64,000 nt of DNA from Algoriphagus sp. TR-M9 (GCF_027594545.1 NZ_CP115160.1:1621001-1685000); one strand, 5' to 3'; shown: positions 1-8,400, numbered from the stretch's first letter. Numbers and translations: made by a program. Notes: a model not told the origin generated them from the sequence alone.

Positions 1-312
1 AAGATCGATGTCAAGCAGAATACCAGGGATTTAAAAGAATTGCAATTGAGGACTAAACTGGAGGCTGAGCTGAATAATTTTAGCAACCTGACTTCTCAGA
101 TTTCCATTTTTTCTAAAAACCTTTCCAGTCTTAACGCACTGCTGACAGGAGAGATGCGAAGGTTTGAGATTGGGGAAAGCAGTCTTTTTCTAGTAAATTC
201 AAGAGAAGTTTCAGTAATTGATTCCAGGATTACCCTAAATGAATTAATCAAGAAAAGAAAGGTAGCTCAGGCAAAAGCGCGAGTAGCTGCCGGGATAGGA
301 TTTGATCAATAA
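1..312 (+). CDS. TolC-family outer membrane efflux protein, C-terminal part (partial)
   Basis: The reading frame is open from the first base of the window, so this is the last ~103 residues of a gene that starts outside. The segment is a long helical stretch followed by GESSLFLVNSRE and a final helix ending in GIGFDQ. This is the pattern at the end of TolC/OEP proteins, where the last periplasmic helices lead back to the membrane barrel. Such proteins form the outer membrane channel of tripartite efflux pumps. The partner inner membrane and adaptor genes, if present, lie upstream and cannot be seen. Family call is from residue pattern only. Confidence 0.7.
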   Translation, partial: KIDVKQNTRDLKELQLRTKLEAELNNFSNLTSQISIFSKNLSSLNALLTGEMRRFEIGESSLFLVNSREVSVIDSRITLNELIKKRKVAQAKARVAAGIGFDQ

Positions 313-324
313 ACCAATTTTATA

Positions 325-609
325 ATGCCTGCTTACGTAATCGTAGAAGTGGATATCTCCGATCCAGAAAAGTATAATGCTTACAAGGAGCTGACCCCTG
401 CCACAGTACAAGCCTTCGGAGGCAAATTTGTGCTAAGAGGAAATCCTGTCACCGTATTAGAGGGTGAATGGAATCATGAGCGGCTCGTGATGCTGAAATT
501 CCCAACCCGTGAAAAAGCAATTGCTTGGTATAACTGTCCAGAGTATCAGCATGCGAAATCTGTGAGAGCAGGTGCTGCCGATGCTAAATTTTTGCTGATA
601 GAAACCTAA
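325..609 (+). CDS. DUF1330 domain protein
   Basis: This 94-residue protein is a single DUF1330 domain, a small ferredoxin-like dimeric alpha/beta fold related to antibiotic-biosynthesis-monooxygenase-like proteins. Visible family features are the opening PAYVIVEVDISDPEKYNAY, the central GG-x-F-x-x-RG and the segment WYNCPEYQHAKSVR near residue 70. No enzymatic function is established for the family. It begins 12 bases after the TolC-like gene and may be co-transcribed with it. An IR-bounded repeat follows directly. Confidence 0.88.
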   Translation: MPAYVIVEVDISDPEKYNAYKELTPATVQAFGGKFVLRGNPVTVLEGEWNHERLVMLKFPTREKAIAWYNCPEYQHAKSVRAGAADAKFLLIET

Positions 610-612
610 CAT

Positions 613-759
613 GATTATCCGCAAGGATGCCAGTTGCCTTAAACTCTTTGCTTTTCTGGTCAGTAGACAAGTGAGCGAAGTCCAAAGTGTCCTATACTAT
701 TAAGCTTAAAATATCCTACCTTGCTTTTGGTCTCTGTGCTGGTGATAAAGCGGATATCC
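613..759. repeat. Dispersed intergenic repeat, family 1, copy A
   Basis: The 147-bp segment starts with GATTATCCGC and ends with GCGGATATCC, imperfect terminal inverted repeats. The same ends, and the shared 5' string GATTATCCGCAA-N3-TGCCAGT, recur at 16360 and 45797, and a degenerate version lies at 16519. It fills the whole gap between the DUF1330 gene and the aldolase. It has no coding potential and looks like a MITE- or REP-type element. Confidence 0.6.
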
Positions 760-774
760 ATAAAATAATATACC

Positions 775-1440
775 ATGAGAAACCCAACGCCTTTTATCAA
801 GAAAATGGATGAGGCGGGCGTGATGCCCATTTTTTTTCATCCAGAAGAAAAAACCTGTCTAAAGCTTCTGGAAATCGCCTACCAATCTGGCGTGAAAGTC
901 ATAGAAATGGTCAATAGAGGCCCGGAAGCAATGGGCAACTTCCCGGCTTTGCGCAAGCTAGCTGATGAAATGCCAGGACTAACACTGGGTGCCGGTACCA
1001 TTTATCATCCTGAGGAAGCCGAGAAGTTTCTAGATATGGGAGCGGAATTTATCGTGGCACCGGTGATGAATCCAAAATTGGGTGAGTACTGTAAAAAGTT
1101 TGAACTCCCATGGATTCCCGGTTGTGGTTCTATTTCGGAGATATGGGAAGCTTACGAATTGGGTGCTGAGCTGGTTAAATTATACCCGGGAAATGTACTT
1201 ACTCCGGGTTTTGTTCCTCCGGTTCACGCGGTATTGCCGCAAGTGGAGATCATTCCGACTGGAGGCGTGGAACCTACTATGGAAAGCATTAAGTCATGGT
1301 TTGATGTGGGCGTATTATGTGTGGGTATGGGATCCCAATTATTCCGTAAAGACCTGGTGGCTGCGGGTAAATTTGAAGAAGTCGAGGAGCGAATCAAAAG
1401 GGTGATTGCAATCATCGACCAAATAAAATCAGAAAGATAG
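775..1440 (+). CDS. eda: Bifunctional KDPG / 4-hydroxy-2-oxoglutarate aldolase
   Basis: A 221-residue class I aldolase of the KDPG/KHG family, which cleaves 2-dehydro-3-deoxy-6-phosphogluconate to pyruvate and glyceraldehyde-3-phosphate. The TIM-barrel landmarks are visible: LGAGTIYHPEEAEKFLDMGA (strand 3), FIVAPVMNP, IPGCGSISEIWEA, then ELVKLYPGN with the Schiff-base lysine and PTGGVEP binding phosphate. The N-terminus is slightly longer than in E. coli Eda. No kinase or dehydratase of the Entner-Doudoroff or uronate pathways is adjacent, so the physiological route is open. A strong bidirectional terminator follows. Confidence 0.9.
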   Translation: MRNPTPFIKKMDEAGVMPIFFHPEEKTCLKLLEIAYQSGVKVIEMVNRGPEAMGNFPALRKLADEMPGLTLGAGTIYHPEEAEKFLDMGAEFIVAPVMNPKLGEYCKKFELPWIPGCGSISEIWEAYELGAELVKLYPGNVLTPGFVPPVHAVLPQVEIIPTGGVEPTMESIKSWFDVGVLCVGMGSQLFRKDLVAAGKFEEVEERIKRVIAIIDQIKSER

Positions 1441-1464
1441 TTCTGCATTTCAAACTTGGACATA

Positions 1465-1500
1465 AACAACAAAGGCTTCTTGAGAGAAGCCTTTGTTGTT
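1465..1500. terminator. Bidirectional intrinsic terminator between eda and the peroxiredoxin gene
   Basis: A perfect 16-bp inverted repeat (1465-1480 with 1485-1500, AACAACAAAGGCTTCT and its complement) around the 4-base loop TGAG lies between two convergent genes. The A/T-rich flanks would give U-tracts in both directions. Confidence 0.85.
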
Positions 1501-1524
1501 TGATAATCAATATAATACAAGATT

Positions 1525-2160
1525 TTACAGGTCTGGCTGAGGGGTAGTTCGCAGATAAGGTTTTACCACCTTGTGACCTTTGGGAAATTTAGCCGGGATG
1601 TCCTCGTCTTTGATGGCCGGAGCGATCACCACATCTTCACCATGTTTCCAGTTCGCTGGAGTAGCCACGGAGTAGTTTGCGGTGAGCTGCAAGGAATCAA
1701 TTACTCGCAGCAGTTCATCAAAATTCCTACCTGTGCTCGCCGGGTATGTGATGATCAATTTGATTTTTTTATCATTGCCAATCACAAAAACAGAACGTAC
1801 CGTGAAATTCTCGTTGGAATTAGGGTGTATCATGTCGTAAAGCTCGGAGACTTTTCTGTCTTCATCCGCTATAATGGGGAAATTGACCTCCGTGCTTTGC
1901 GTCTCATTGATGTCTTTGATCCAGCCTTTGTGGCTTTCAAGACCATCTACACTCAGTGCCATTACCTTCGTGTTTCGCTTTGCAAATTCATCTTTCAATT
2001 TGGCTACGGTTCCTAGCTCTGTGGTACACACAGGCGTATAATCTGCCGGGTGGGAAAACAAAATACCCCATCCATCGCCTAGGTATTCATGAAAATTGAT
2101 TTTTCCTTCAGATGTTTCAGCTTCAAAATTTGGAGCTACATCGCCAAGTCTTAGTGCCAT
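1525..2160 (-). CDS. 1-Cys peroxiredoxin (Prx6 family)
   Basis: This 211-residue thiol peroxidase reduces H2O2 and alkyl hydroperoxides. The peroxidatic cysteine is C45 in HPADYTPVCTTELG, the Prx6-type active-site signature. The long C-terminal dimerisation arm (VVIAPAIKDEDIPAKFPKG onward) is also typical of Prx6. No resolving cysteine of the 2-Cys type is apparent. It is cytoplasmic, with no signal peptide. It stands alone, converging on eda and divergent from the arsenosugar cluster. Confidence 0.93.
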   Translation of the reverse strand: MALRLGDVAPNFEAETSEGKINFHEYLGDGWGILFSHPADYTPVCTTELGTVAKLKDEFAKRNTKVMALSVDGLESHKGWIKDINETQSTEVNFPIIADEDRKVSELYDMIHPNSNENFTVRSVFVIGNDKKIKLIITYPASTGRNFDELLRVIDSLQLTANYSVATPANWKHGEDVVIAPAIKDEDIPAKFPKGHKVVKPYLRTTPQPDL

Positions 2161-2331
2161 GTGTTTTTTTGGTTTAAAGTCTATAGAAATTGTAGGTTAT
2201 ACTACGGGATCAAAATACTTTCGTTACTATAATCTGAGAATATCTGCTAAAAGTTAAACTCATTTCCTTATTTGATAGTTAACCAATCCAATCCCTTGAA
2301 TTATTTCGTTAATATATAAAAATCGATTCGT

Positions 2332-2664
2332 ATGAAAACCTACTACAATCCAGAAGATCTTAAAAAATTCAACAAAATAGGAGATTTCCAAAAGCCTTTA
2401 GCTGATAAGTTTTTTGACTATTACGGTGAAGTATTTGCAGAAGGAGCCCTTACAGCAAGAGAGAAATCACTCATTGCGCTAGCAGTAGCCCATGCTATCC
2501 AGTGTCCTTACTGCATAGACGCCTACACCACTGATACCATGGAAAAAGGCTGTGATGAAGAGCAAATGATGGAGGCAGTACATGTCGCTTCTGCCATAAG
2601 AGGAGGGGCTTCACTGGTGCATGCTACCCAGATGATGAACAAAGTCAAAGAAATTTCCATGTGA
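2332..2664 (+). CDS. Arsenosugar-associated CMD/AhpD-like peroxidase-like protein
   Basis: A 110-residue protein of the carboxymuconolactone decarboxylase/AhpD fold. The helical core carries the redox pair C58-P-Y-C61 in AVAHAIQCPYCIDAYT, which marks the alkylhydroperoxidase branch rather than true decarboxylases. In other bacteria a close relative sits next to the ArsS radical SAM gene and is called the arsenosugar biosynthesis-associated peroxidase-like protein; arsS is the next gene here too. Its reaction is not established. A 322-bp gap with repeated arsS start sequences separates it from arsS. Confidence 0.85.
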   Translation: MKTYYNPEDLKKFNKIGDFQKPLADKFFDYYGEVFAEGALTAREKSLIALAVAHAIQCPYCIDAYTTDTMEKGCDEEQMMEAVHVASAIRGGASLVHATQMMNKVKEISM

Positions 2665-2986
2665 TCAAATCCAGCCCGCTGGAGTAGGAGTCAGCATGAA
2701 AAAGTCTCCGATCAGGGTGAATACCAAGGCAACACGGAGGTTCTTTTTGACCAGAAATAATCAATTATATTCCTATGAAATCAAGCATGACCCGAAGCGA
2801 CACGCAGAGGGATGATTATAATTCATGCGAAGATTCCATGTGACCTTAAAAAAAAATTATAAACACATGAAATCGAGCATGTCGAAGATCGTCACACACT
2901 GGGATGATTACAATGTATGCGAGATTCCATCCCGTATCCTTCGTCACGGGACAGGTTATGGCCATTGAAATACAACTTATAAACAC
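2665..2986. repeat. Intergenic stretch with imperfect tandem copies of the arsS start region
   Basis: ATGAAATC occurs at 2775, 2867 and at the real arsS start, 2987. An 18-bp string TTATAAACACATGAAATC is identical at 2857-2874 and 2977-2994. The first two copies go on with related sequence (GGGATGATTA, then ATGCGA and GATTCCAT) and encode short peptides sharing MKSSM and DDYN before stopping. I see no other gene here. Confidence 0.6.
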
Positions 2987-4036
2987 ATGAAATCCCTTAA
3001 AGCGCAGCATCATAGATTATCCAGCCCTCAAGAAGAAATCGCAGTTTTGGAAATGGCTCCTTTCGACAAAGGGAATAGCTTTGTTTCTAAAATGAATGAG
3101 TCTGGACTTTTTCCGCTGAAACCAACTCAAGTAGAGATTCTGCAAATAAACATGGGCAAGATGTGTAATCAGGTATGCAAGCACTGCCATGTGGATGCTG
3201 GGCCTGACCGCAAGGAAATCATGGACCGTGAGACCATGAAAGAATGCCTGCAAGTAATCAGGAAGAATGAAATCAAAACGGTTGACCTGACTGGAGGAGC
3301 TCCTGAAATGAATCCAGACTTCCGTTGGTTTGTAGCAGAAATAAGGAAGATCAGTCAGCAAATCAAGATTATAGTCCGTTGTAATCTGACGATCATATTG
3401 GCCAATCCAAAATTTCACGATTTACCTGAGTTTTATAAGAAACATAAGCTAGAAGTAGTTTCTTCTCTGCCTTACTTTACAGCTTCTAAAACCGATTCCC
3501 AACGAGGAGATGGAGTTTTTGAAAAATCAATTCAAGCACTTCAGCTCCTGAACAAACATGGCTATGGCATGGCGGGCACAGGGTTGATTTTGAATTTAGT
3601 TTATAACCCCTCAGGGGCATTTATGCCCGCCTCTCAGGAAGGGTTGGAGCTGGAATTTAAGAAAAGATTAGGGGCCAAATACGGGATTCACTTTAATTCC
3701 CTGTTTGCGATCACCAATTTACCCGTCAGTAGGTTTTTGGAATACCTACTTCGCAGTGGAAACTACCAGGACTACATGGAGAAGTTGGTCTCAAGCTTCA
3801 ATGTGCAGGCTGCTCAAGGTGTTATGTGCAGAAATACCATTTCTGTAGGCTGGGACGGGAAATTATATGATTGTGATTTTAATCAAATGCTGGAGCTGGA
3901 AGTGGCTTGTCAGGATTCCAGGCATATCAGTGAATGGAACCAGAAATCTCTGGCAGACCGAGAGATAGTTTTGAATAATCATTGCTTTGGCTGTACAGCT
4001 GGAGCAGGATCAAGTTGCGGAGGGACTACCCTATGA
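2987..4036 (+). CDS. arsS: Arsenosugar biosynthesis radical SAM protein ArsS
   Basis: A 349-residue radical SAM enzyme. The [4Fe-4S] motif is C60-NQV-C64-KH-C67, followed by the SAM-binding DLTGGAPEMNP. The C-terminal Cys-rich part has a CDCDF segment and CFGCTAGAGSSC at 333-344. The family was first described as the radical SAM/Cys-rich group in which some members carry selenocysteine near the C-terminus; here that region has ordinary Cys (C344). In characterised systems ArsS adds the 5'-deoxyadenosyl group to dimethylated arsenic, the precursor of arsenosugars. The stop overlaps the next start (ATGA, 4033-4036), which implies translational coupling. Confidence 0.92.
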   Translation: MKSLKAQHHRLSSPQEEIAVLEMAPFDKGNSFVSKMNESGLFPLKPTQVEILQINMGKMCNQVCKHCHVDAGPDRKEIMDRETMKECLQVIRKNEIKTVDLTGGAPEMNPDFRWFVAEIRKISQQIKIIVRCNLTIILANPKFHDLPEFYKKHKLEVVSSLPYFTASKTDSQRGDGVFEKSIQALQLLNKHGYGMAGTGLILNLVYNPSGAFMPASQEGLELEFKKRLGAKYGIHFNSLFAITNLPVSRFLEYLLRSGNYQDYMEKLVSSFNVQAAQGVMCRNTISVGWDGKLYDCDFNQMLELEVACQDSRHISEWNQKSLADREIVLNNHCFGCTAGAGSSCGGTTL

Positions 4037-4650
4037 ATACTGAAGCGCTGTTGATTTTTCAGAAAAATGCAGAATTGGGCAAAGTCAAAACCAGGCTCGC
4101 AGCGGGCATAGGAGAGGAGGAAGCATTGCAAGTATACTTTCAACTCTGTGGTTTTACGCATTCCATAGCGCAGCAATGTGAGATGAGCAAGAAATTGTAT
4201 TTTTCAAACTATGTAGATGGAGATTCCGCAGGTTATGGTGATGAATACCAGTTTGAAGTTCAGACTGGCCAAGACCTAGGTGAAAAAATGAGCAATGCTT
4301 TCCGGGAGACATTTGCACAAGGTTTTGAGCGAGTGGTGATCATTGGGACCGATTGTCCTGAGCTATCTCCACAGGTTATCAATCAGGCTTTTGCGGAGCT
4401 GCGCCATAACGATGCGGTGATCGGGCCTGCTAAAGATGGGGGGTATTATCTTTTGGGTATGAGCCGATATCTACCAGGTGTATTCGAAGGGATTCCCTGG
4501 AGTACCGAGCAGGTGACCAAACTGACCACTGATTTTCTCCAAAATAACGAGCACCCATTTGCACTTCTACCGGTATTGTCAGATGTGGATTACGAGGAGG
4601 ACTGGAGGCGATTTGAACAGAAATTGAGAAAATTTAAGACCATGTACTAG
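4033..4650 (+). CDS. Arsenosugar-associated glycosyltransferase (TIGR04282 type)
   Basis: A 205-residue nucleotide-diphospho-sugar-transferase-like protein. I chose the ATG at 4033 because it overlaps the arsS stop and gives the family start MNTEALLIFQKNAELGKVKTRLA; an upstream TTG would run inside arsS. The conserved pieces are KTRLAAGIG, LGEKMSNAF, IIGTDCPELSP with the likely metal/nucleotide-binding Asp, and GPAKDGGYYLLG. The fold resembles the CofC/MobA group. It is thought to help convert the deoxyadenosylated arsenical into the sugar, but the biochemistry is not settled. Confidence 0.88.
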   Translation: MNTEALLIFQKNAELGKVKTRLAAGIGEEEALQVYFQLCGFTHSIAQQCEMSKKLYFSNYVDGDSAGYGDEYQFEVQTGQDLGEKMSNAFRETFAQGFERVVIIGTDCPELSPQVINQAFAELRHNDAVIGPAKDGGYYLLGMSRYLPGVFEGIPWSTEQVTKLTTDFLQNNEHPFALLPVLSDVDYEEDWRRFEQKLRKFKTMY

Positions 4651-4724
4651 GAAAGTGAAGGAAAAAAACTGGATTTTCAACTTCTGATTTCAAATACACA
4701 AAGCCTCCTTATCTCATATTTAGC

Positions 4725-5345
4725 ATGCAAATCAACCGAAAAATAGCCGCCATACTTTTCATTATTCTGCTGAGCTGCGCAGGGCTGCCTTCCAGTGCTG
4801 TTGCCCAAGAGAAAACCCATGACTATGATATTGTTTTAGCAGGATTTACCATAGGAAAGATGCAGGCTACCGAACAGCAAACTGCAAATGGGGCGAATTA
4901 TAAAATCCACAGTAAAGTGGAATTCTGGTTTTTTGGTAAAATCCACGTGGAGTTTCTACAGAAAGCCTTCTATGAAAATGGACAGCTAATACGTGCCACC
5001 ACCAATTCTGACTCAAACCGCGGTAATTTTTTAACCACTGTACATTGGAATGAAGATCACTACGATGTAGATGCCAACTCGTATAAATTTCATAATGAGG
5101 AGCCCATCAACCAGCCTTTGTTTTTGAGCACGGCCATGCTTTACTTCAAAGAACCCAAAGCCGGAGAGGTGTTGATCTCTGAAAACTTCGGAATGCCTAC
5201 TAAGATAGTGGAATTAGAAAAAGGGGTATACGAAATTGAGGTAAATGGAAATATGAACCGTTTTCACTATGAAAATGGCGTTTTGCAAAAAGTAGTTTTA
5301 GAAAATTCCATCAAGAATTACTCTATCCGCAGAGTCAGTGAGTGA
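4725..5345 (+). CDS. DUF6134 exported protein inside the arsenosugar cluster
   Basis: This 206-residue protein has a signal peptide (MQINRKIAAILFIILLSC...SAVAQ), with a likely signal peptidase I site after AVA; the LLSC could also act as a weak lipobox. The mature part is beta-rich, with HDYDIVLAGFTIGKM and YENGVLQKVVLENS, and resembles DUF6134 proteins of unknown function. It lies between two arsenosugar-type glycosyltransferases and overlaps the second by 8 bases, so it is in the same operon. A role in the envelope linked to the arsenic product is only an inference. Confidence 0.75.
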   Translation: MQINRKIAAILFIILLSCAGLPSSAVAQEKTHDYDIVLAGFTIGKMQATEQQTANGANYKIHSKVEFWFFGKIHVEFLQKAFYENGQLIRATTNSDSNRGNFLTTVHWNEDHYDVDANSYKFHNEEPINQPLFLSTAMLYFKEPKAGEVLISENFGMPTKIVELEKGVYEIEVNGNMNRFHYENGVLQKVVLENSIKNYSIRRVSE

Positions 5346-6036
5346 GCAAGTCACCATATCGGTGATCATTCCTACGCACAATGAGCAGGAAAATATCCGG
5401 GAATTGTTGCCGGTTTTGACCAAGGATCCCAGTGGATTAGTGCTGGAAATCCTAGTCGTAGACGCTCACTCTACAGATCATACTGCTAGGGTAGCTACTG
5501 AATTTGGTGCCAAGGTCATAGCTAGCCCCAGGCTTTCACGTGCCTATCAGTTAAACCTAGGGGCACAAAATGCGAGTGGTCAGGTACTTTATTTTTTACA
5601 TGCAGATGTACGCCCTTTCAGGAAGTTCGCAGAAGTGATTTCAGAATCCATTCAAAAAGGAAAATCTCCGGGATGCTTCAGCTACCAATTTGACTCATCT
5701 AGCCAAATGCTTCAGCTGAACAGTTGGTTTACTCAGTTTAATGGGGTTTTTGCAGGTGGTGGAGATCAATCGCTTTTCATCGAGAAAGAATTATTTTTTT
5801 TATTGGGTGGGTATGATGAGAAATTTTGCGTGATGGAAGACTTTGATCTGGTGCGTAGAATTCGTCAAAAAACTGATTTTCATGTGCTTCCCCATAAGCT
5901 CACAGTCTCTGCGAGAAAATATGTCCATGCTGGGTGGTTAAGGGTGCAGGTTGCAAATCTGATTGCTTTTTCTCTTTTTTTGTTAAAAATTAAACCAGCT
6001 TCGATCAAAAGTTTATATTTAAAACTTTTAAAGTAA
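5338..6036 (+). CDS. Arsenosugar-associated GT2 glycosyltransferase (TIGR04283 type)
   Basis: A 232-residue family 2 glycosyltransferase. The N-terminus shows ISVIIPTHNEQENI, VVDAHSTDHT with the DxD-like acidic pair and VLYFLHADVRP; the middle has GGGDQSLFIEKELFFLLGGYDE and MEDFDLVRRIR, the acceptor-site ED motif. The start is GTG at 5338, eight bases inside the DUF6134 gene, the only start that preserves the family N-terminus. A hydrophobic C-terminal stretch suggests membrane association. In known clusters this protein and the TIGR04282 enzyme accompany arsS and arsM; no arsM is in this window. Confidence 0.88.
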   Translation: MSEQVTISVIIPTHNEQENIRELLPVLTKDPSGLVLEILVVDAHSTDHTARVATEFGAKVIASPRLSRAYQLNLGAQNASGQVLYFLHADVRPFRKFAEVISESIQKGKSPGCFSYQFDSSSQMLQLNSWFTQFNGVFAGGGDQSLFIEKELFFLLGGYDEKFCVMEDFDLVRRIRQKTDFHVLPHKLTVSARKYVHAGWLRVQVANLIAFSLFLLKIKPASIKSLYLKLLK

Positions 6037-6063
6037 AATTGAAGACTTCATAAAAGTATCTGA

Positions 6064-7125
6064 ATGAATAAAGCGACAATTAATGGCATCCAACAGGTAG
6101 GGATAGGTGTAAAAGATGCAAATCAGGCTTGGGCCTGGTATAGAAAGGCATTCAAGATGGATGTGCCGATTTTTCAGGACAGTGCTGAAGCCAAATTGAT
6201 GACCCGATACACCTCTGGTAAAGTAGAAAGCAGACATGCTATATTGGCATTAAACATGCAGGGCGGAGGCGGTTTTGAGATCTGGCAGTACACTTCTAAA
6301 GTACCCGAGGCATCCAAGGAGGAATTAGCCTGGTTTGATTTAGGGATATTGGCGGTGAAAATACGGTGTCGTGATATTCATAAAACCTACGAGCACTTGA
6401 AAGCTGTGGGAGCTACTATGCTCGGTGAACCTGCCAAAAACCCAGTGGGAGATTGGCATTTCTATGTTAAGGATCCCTATGGCAATACTTTTGAACTGAT
6501 AGAAAACGGTTCTTGGTTTAGCAAAAACAAGGATTTGACCGGAGGAGTAGCAGGTGTGGTAGTGGGGGTGACCTCAGTAGATGAAGCGCTGCCTGTGTAT
6601 CAAGAGCATTTGCAGCAACGTGAAATGCGCTGCGATGAAACTGCGGTTTGGGAAGATTTCAAGCAAGTAGGAGGAAAGGATGCTAAGTTCAGAAGAGTAA
6701 TCCTGCAGGGCTCATCCGATTTTACCGGAGCTTTCGGGAAATTATTTTGCCAGACCCAGGTAGAACTTATAGAAACTACCAATCAACCCAGAAACAGAGC
6801 TTTTGAAAACCGAAATTGGGGAGATTTGGGCTTTATTCACGTTTGTTTTGATGTGAATGGCATGACAGCTATTAAAGAAAAACTGGCCAATGAGGGCATT
6901 GAACTTACAGTTGATAGCGAAAATGAATTTGATATGGGAAAGGCTGCCGGGAGATTTTCCTATCTGGAAGACCCAGACGGCACCTTGATTGAAATGGTGG
7001 AAACTTTCAAAGTGCCGATCATGGAGAAGTTGGGGTGGTACCTGAATCTCAGCGACCGCAAGAAGCAAAGTAATTTGCCAAATTTTGTGGTGAAGCTACT
7101 TTCACTTAATCGGGTAAAAGCCTAG
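6064..7125 (+). CDS. Two-domain VOC (glyoxalase/dioxygenase-fold) protein
   Basis: A 353-residue protein with two VOC modules, about 6-155 and 165-320. Domain 1 runs from INGIQQVGIGVKDANQAWAWY to FYVKDPYGNTFELIEN; domain 2 has FIHVCFDVNGM and FSYLEDPDGTLIEMVETFKVPI. The last motif, ending in a metal-ligand Glu, resembles 4-hydroxyphenylpyruvate dioxygenase-type enzymes, but the substrate is unknown. It may belong to the preceding operon (gap 27 bases). Its TAG stop overlaps the stop of the convergent gap gene in the palindrome CTAG at 7122-7125, so there is no room for a terminator between them. Confidence 0.8.
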   Translation: MNKATINGIQQVGIGVKDANQAWAWYRKAFKMDVPIFQDSAEAKLMTRYTSGKVESRHAILALNMQGGGGFEIWQYTSKVPEASKEELAWFDLGILAVKIRCRDIHKTYEHLKAVGATMLGEPAKNPVGDWHFYVKDPYGNTFELIENGSWFSKNKDLTGGVAGVVVGVTSVDEALPVYQEHLQQREMRCDETAVWEDFKQVGGKDAKFRRVILQGSSDFTGAFGKLFCQTQVELIETTNQPRNRAFENRNWGDLGFIHVCFDVNGMTAIKEKLANEGIELTVDSENEFDMGKAAGRFSYLEDPDGTLIEMVETFKVPIMEKLGWYLNLSDRKKQSNLPNFVVKLLSLNRVKA

Positions 7126-8153
7126 CCATTGCCCTTAGAAATATATTTCACCAGGTCAACGAGCCGGTTTGCATAGCCGGCTTCGTTGTCATACCAGCCC
7201 ACCAATTTTATCATTTTACCCTTAGAGGAAGTAAGCGCTGCATCTATAATGCAGGAGTGCGGATTGCCTATGATATCCATGGACACAATGGGGGCATCTT
7301 CTACTTCTAGGTACCCTTTTAAGCCTTCATTTGCCGCTTTTCGGAATGCCTCATTGATCTCTTCTGCACTGGCTTCCTGTTCCAGCTCAACGATGAGGTC
7401 CGTCAGTGAGCCATCTGGTACGGGTACCCGCATGGCTGAAGCTTCTATTTTCCCGGCGATTTCTGGCAGGACTTCGTCCAAAGCTTTCCCGGCATTGGTA
7501 GTGGTAGGAATAATCGAATAAGCAGCAGCCCTAGCTCTTCTTAAATCCCGGTGAGGGGCATCATGGAGATTTTGGTCGTTGGTATAAGAGTGCACCGTAG
7601 ATGCATAGCCTTTGACCACGTGGAAGTTTTCGTGCAGCACCTTGACCATGGGAGCGAGGCAGTTGGTGGTGCAGGATGCATTGGAAACGATTTGTTCCGT
7701 CCCGTTCAGGAGCTGTTCATTTACCCCAAGTACAATCATTTTCACACTGGGATCATGAGAAGGTGCCGAAATGATTACTTTTTTCGCTCCCGCTTGAATA
7801 TGTTTTTCAGCATTTTTTCGTTCGGTAAATCTACCTGTACATTCTATGACCACATCTATATCCAGCGCTTTCCAAGGCAATTCCGAAGGGTCTGAAATCC
7901 CATAAAGTCCGATTTTATGCTGGTTCACTTGAAGGAAATTGTCTGTAAGGCTGACTTTGAAGGATGATTTTCTATGAATGGAATCGTATTTCAGAAGGTG
8001 GGCTATAGCTTCTTGATCAGCCAAGTCGTTGATAGCTACTAGGTTTACGCCTTCTTTTTCCAAGAGTAGTTTGGCAGTATATCTTCCGATACGTCCGAAT
8101 CCGTTGATGGCAATTCGAATGTTTTTCTGTGGAGTCATGTTGGTGTTGGTCAT
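7122..8153 (-). CDS. gap: Type I glyceraldehyde-3-phosphate dehydrogenase
   Basis: The glycolytic, phosphorylating NAD-linked GAPDH (343 residues, normal length). The Rossmann motif INGFGRIGR is at 16-24, the catalytic cysteine is C161 in SNASCTTNCLAP, and the partner histidine and substrate loop are in VHSYTNDQNLHDAPHRDLRRAR. The C-terminal WYDNEAGYANRLVDLV is standard. A short extension (MTNTNMTPQK) precedes the core, so a start at M6 is also possible. It is a monocistronic gene converging with the VOC gene. Confidence 0.97.
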   Translation of the reverse strand: MTNTNMTPQKNIRIAINGFGRIGRYTAKLLLEKEGVNLVAINDLADQEAIAHLLKYDSIHRKSSFKVSLTDNFLQVNQHKIGLYGISDPSELPWKALDIDVVIECTGRFTERKNAEKHIQAGAKKVIISAPSHDPSVKMIVLGVNEQLLNGTEQIVSNASCTTNCLAPMVKVLHENFHVVKGYASTVHSYTNDQNLHDAPHRDLRRARAAAYSIIPTTTNAGKALDEVLPEIAGKIEASAMRVPVPDGSLTDLIVELEQEASAEEINEAFRKAANEGLKGYLEVEDAPIVSMDIIGNPHSCIIDAALTSSKGKMIKLVGWYDNEAGYANRLVDLVKYISKGNG

Positions 8154-8257
8154 TAGAATTCAAAAATATAAAAACTCTACTCAATCTTCCCCCAGAAAAT
8201 TTTATTCCTTTTGACTCAGTATTTTAGCATAAATCAAAAGAAATTTTCGAGCTCAGA

Positions 8258-8288
8258 TTGGTTTTAAAAATTGAACCCTCTATATTTG
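8258..8288 (+). promoter_or_regulatory. Bacteroidota-type promoter of the tRNA-Glu pair
   Basis: TTG at 8258-8260 and TATATTTG at 8281-8288 are separated by 20 bases, matching the -33/-7 pattern TTG-N19/20-TAnnTTTG of the primary sigma factor in this phylum. The first tRNA begins 40 bases downstream of the -7 element. Confidence 0.75.
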
Positions 8289-8328
8289 CACAACCTTACG
8301 GAAAAGGACGTTTTCCGAGGTCTTTAAT

Positions 8329-8400
8329 GGTCCGTTCGTCTAGGGGTTAGGACGCATCCCTTTCACGGATGAAACACGGGTTCGATTCCCGTACGGACTA
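8329..8400 (+). tRNA. tRNA-Glu (TTC), first copy
   Basis: A 72-nt cloverleaf. The acceptor stem GGTCCGT pairs with ACGGACT (one G-U), the D-arm is GTCTAGGGGTTAGGAC, the anticodon arm CATCC-CTTTCAC-GGATG has anticodon TTC, and the T-arm is CGGGT-TCGATTC-CCG with the expected closing pairs. The discriminator is A; CCA is not encoded. Confidence 0.97.
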
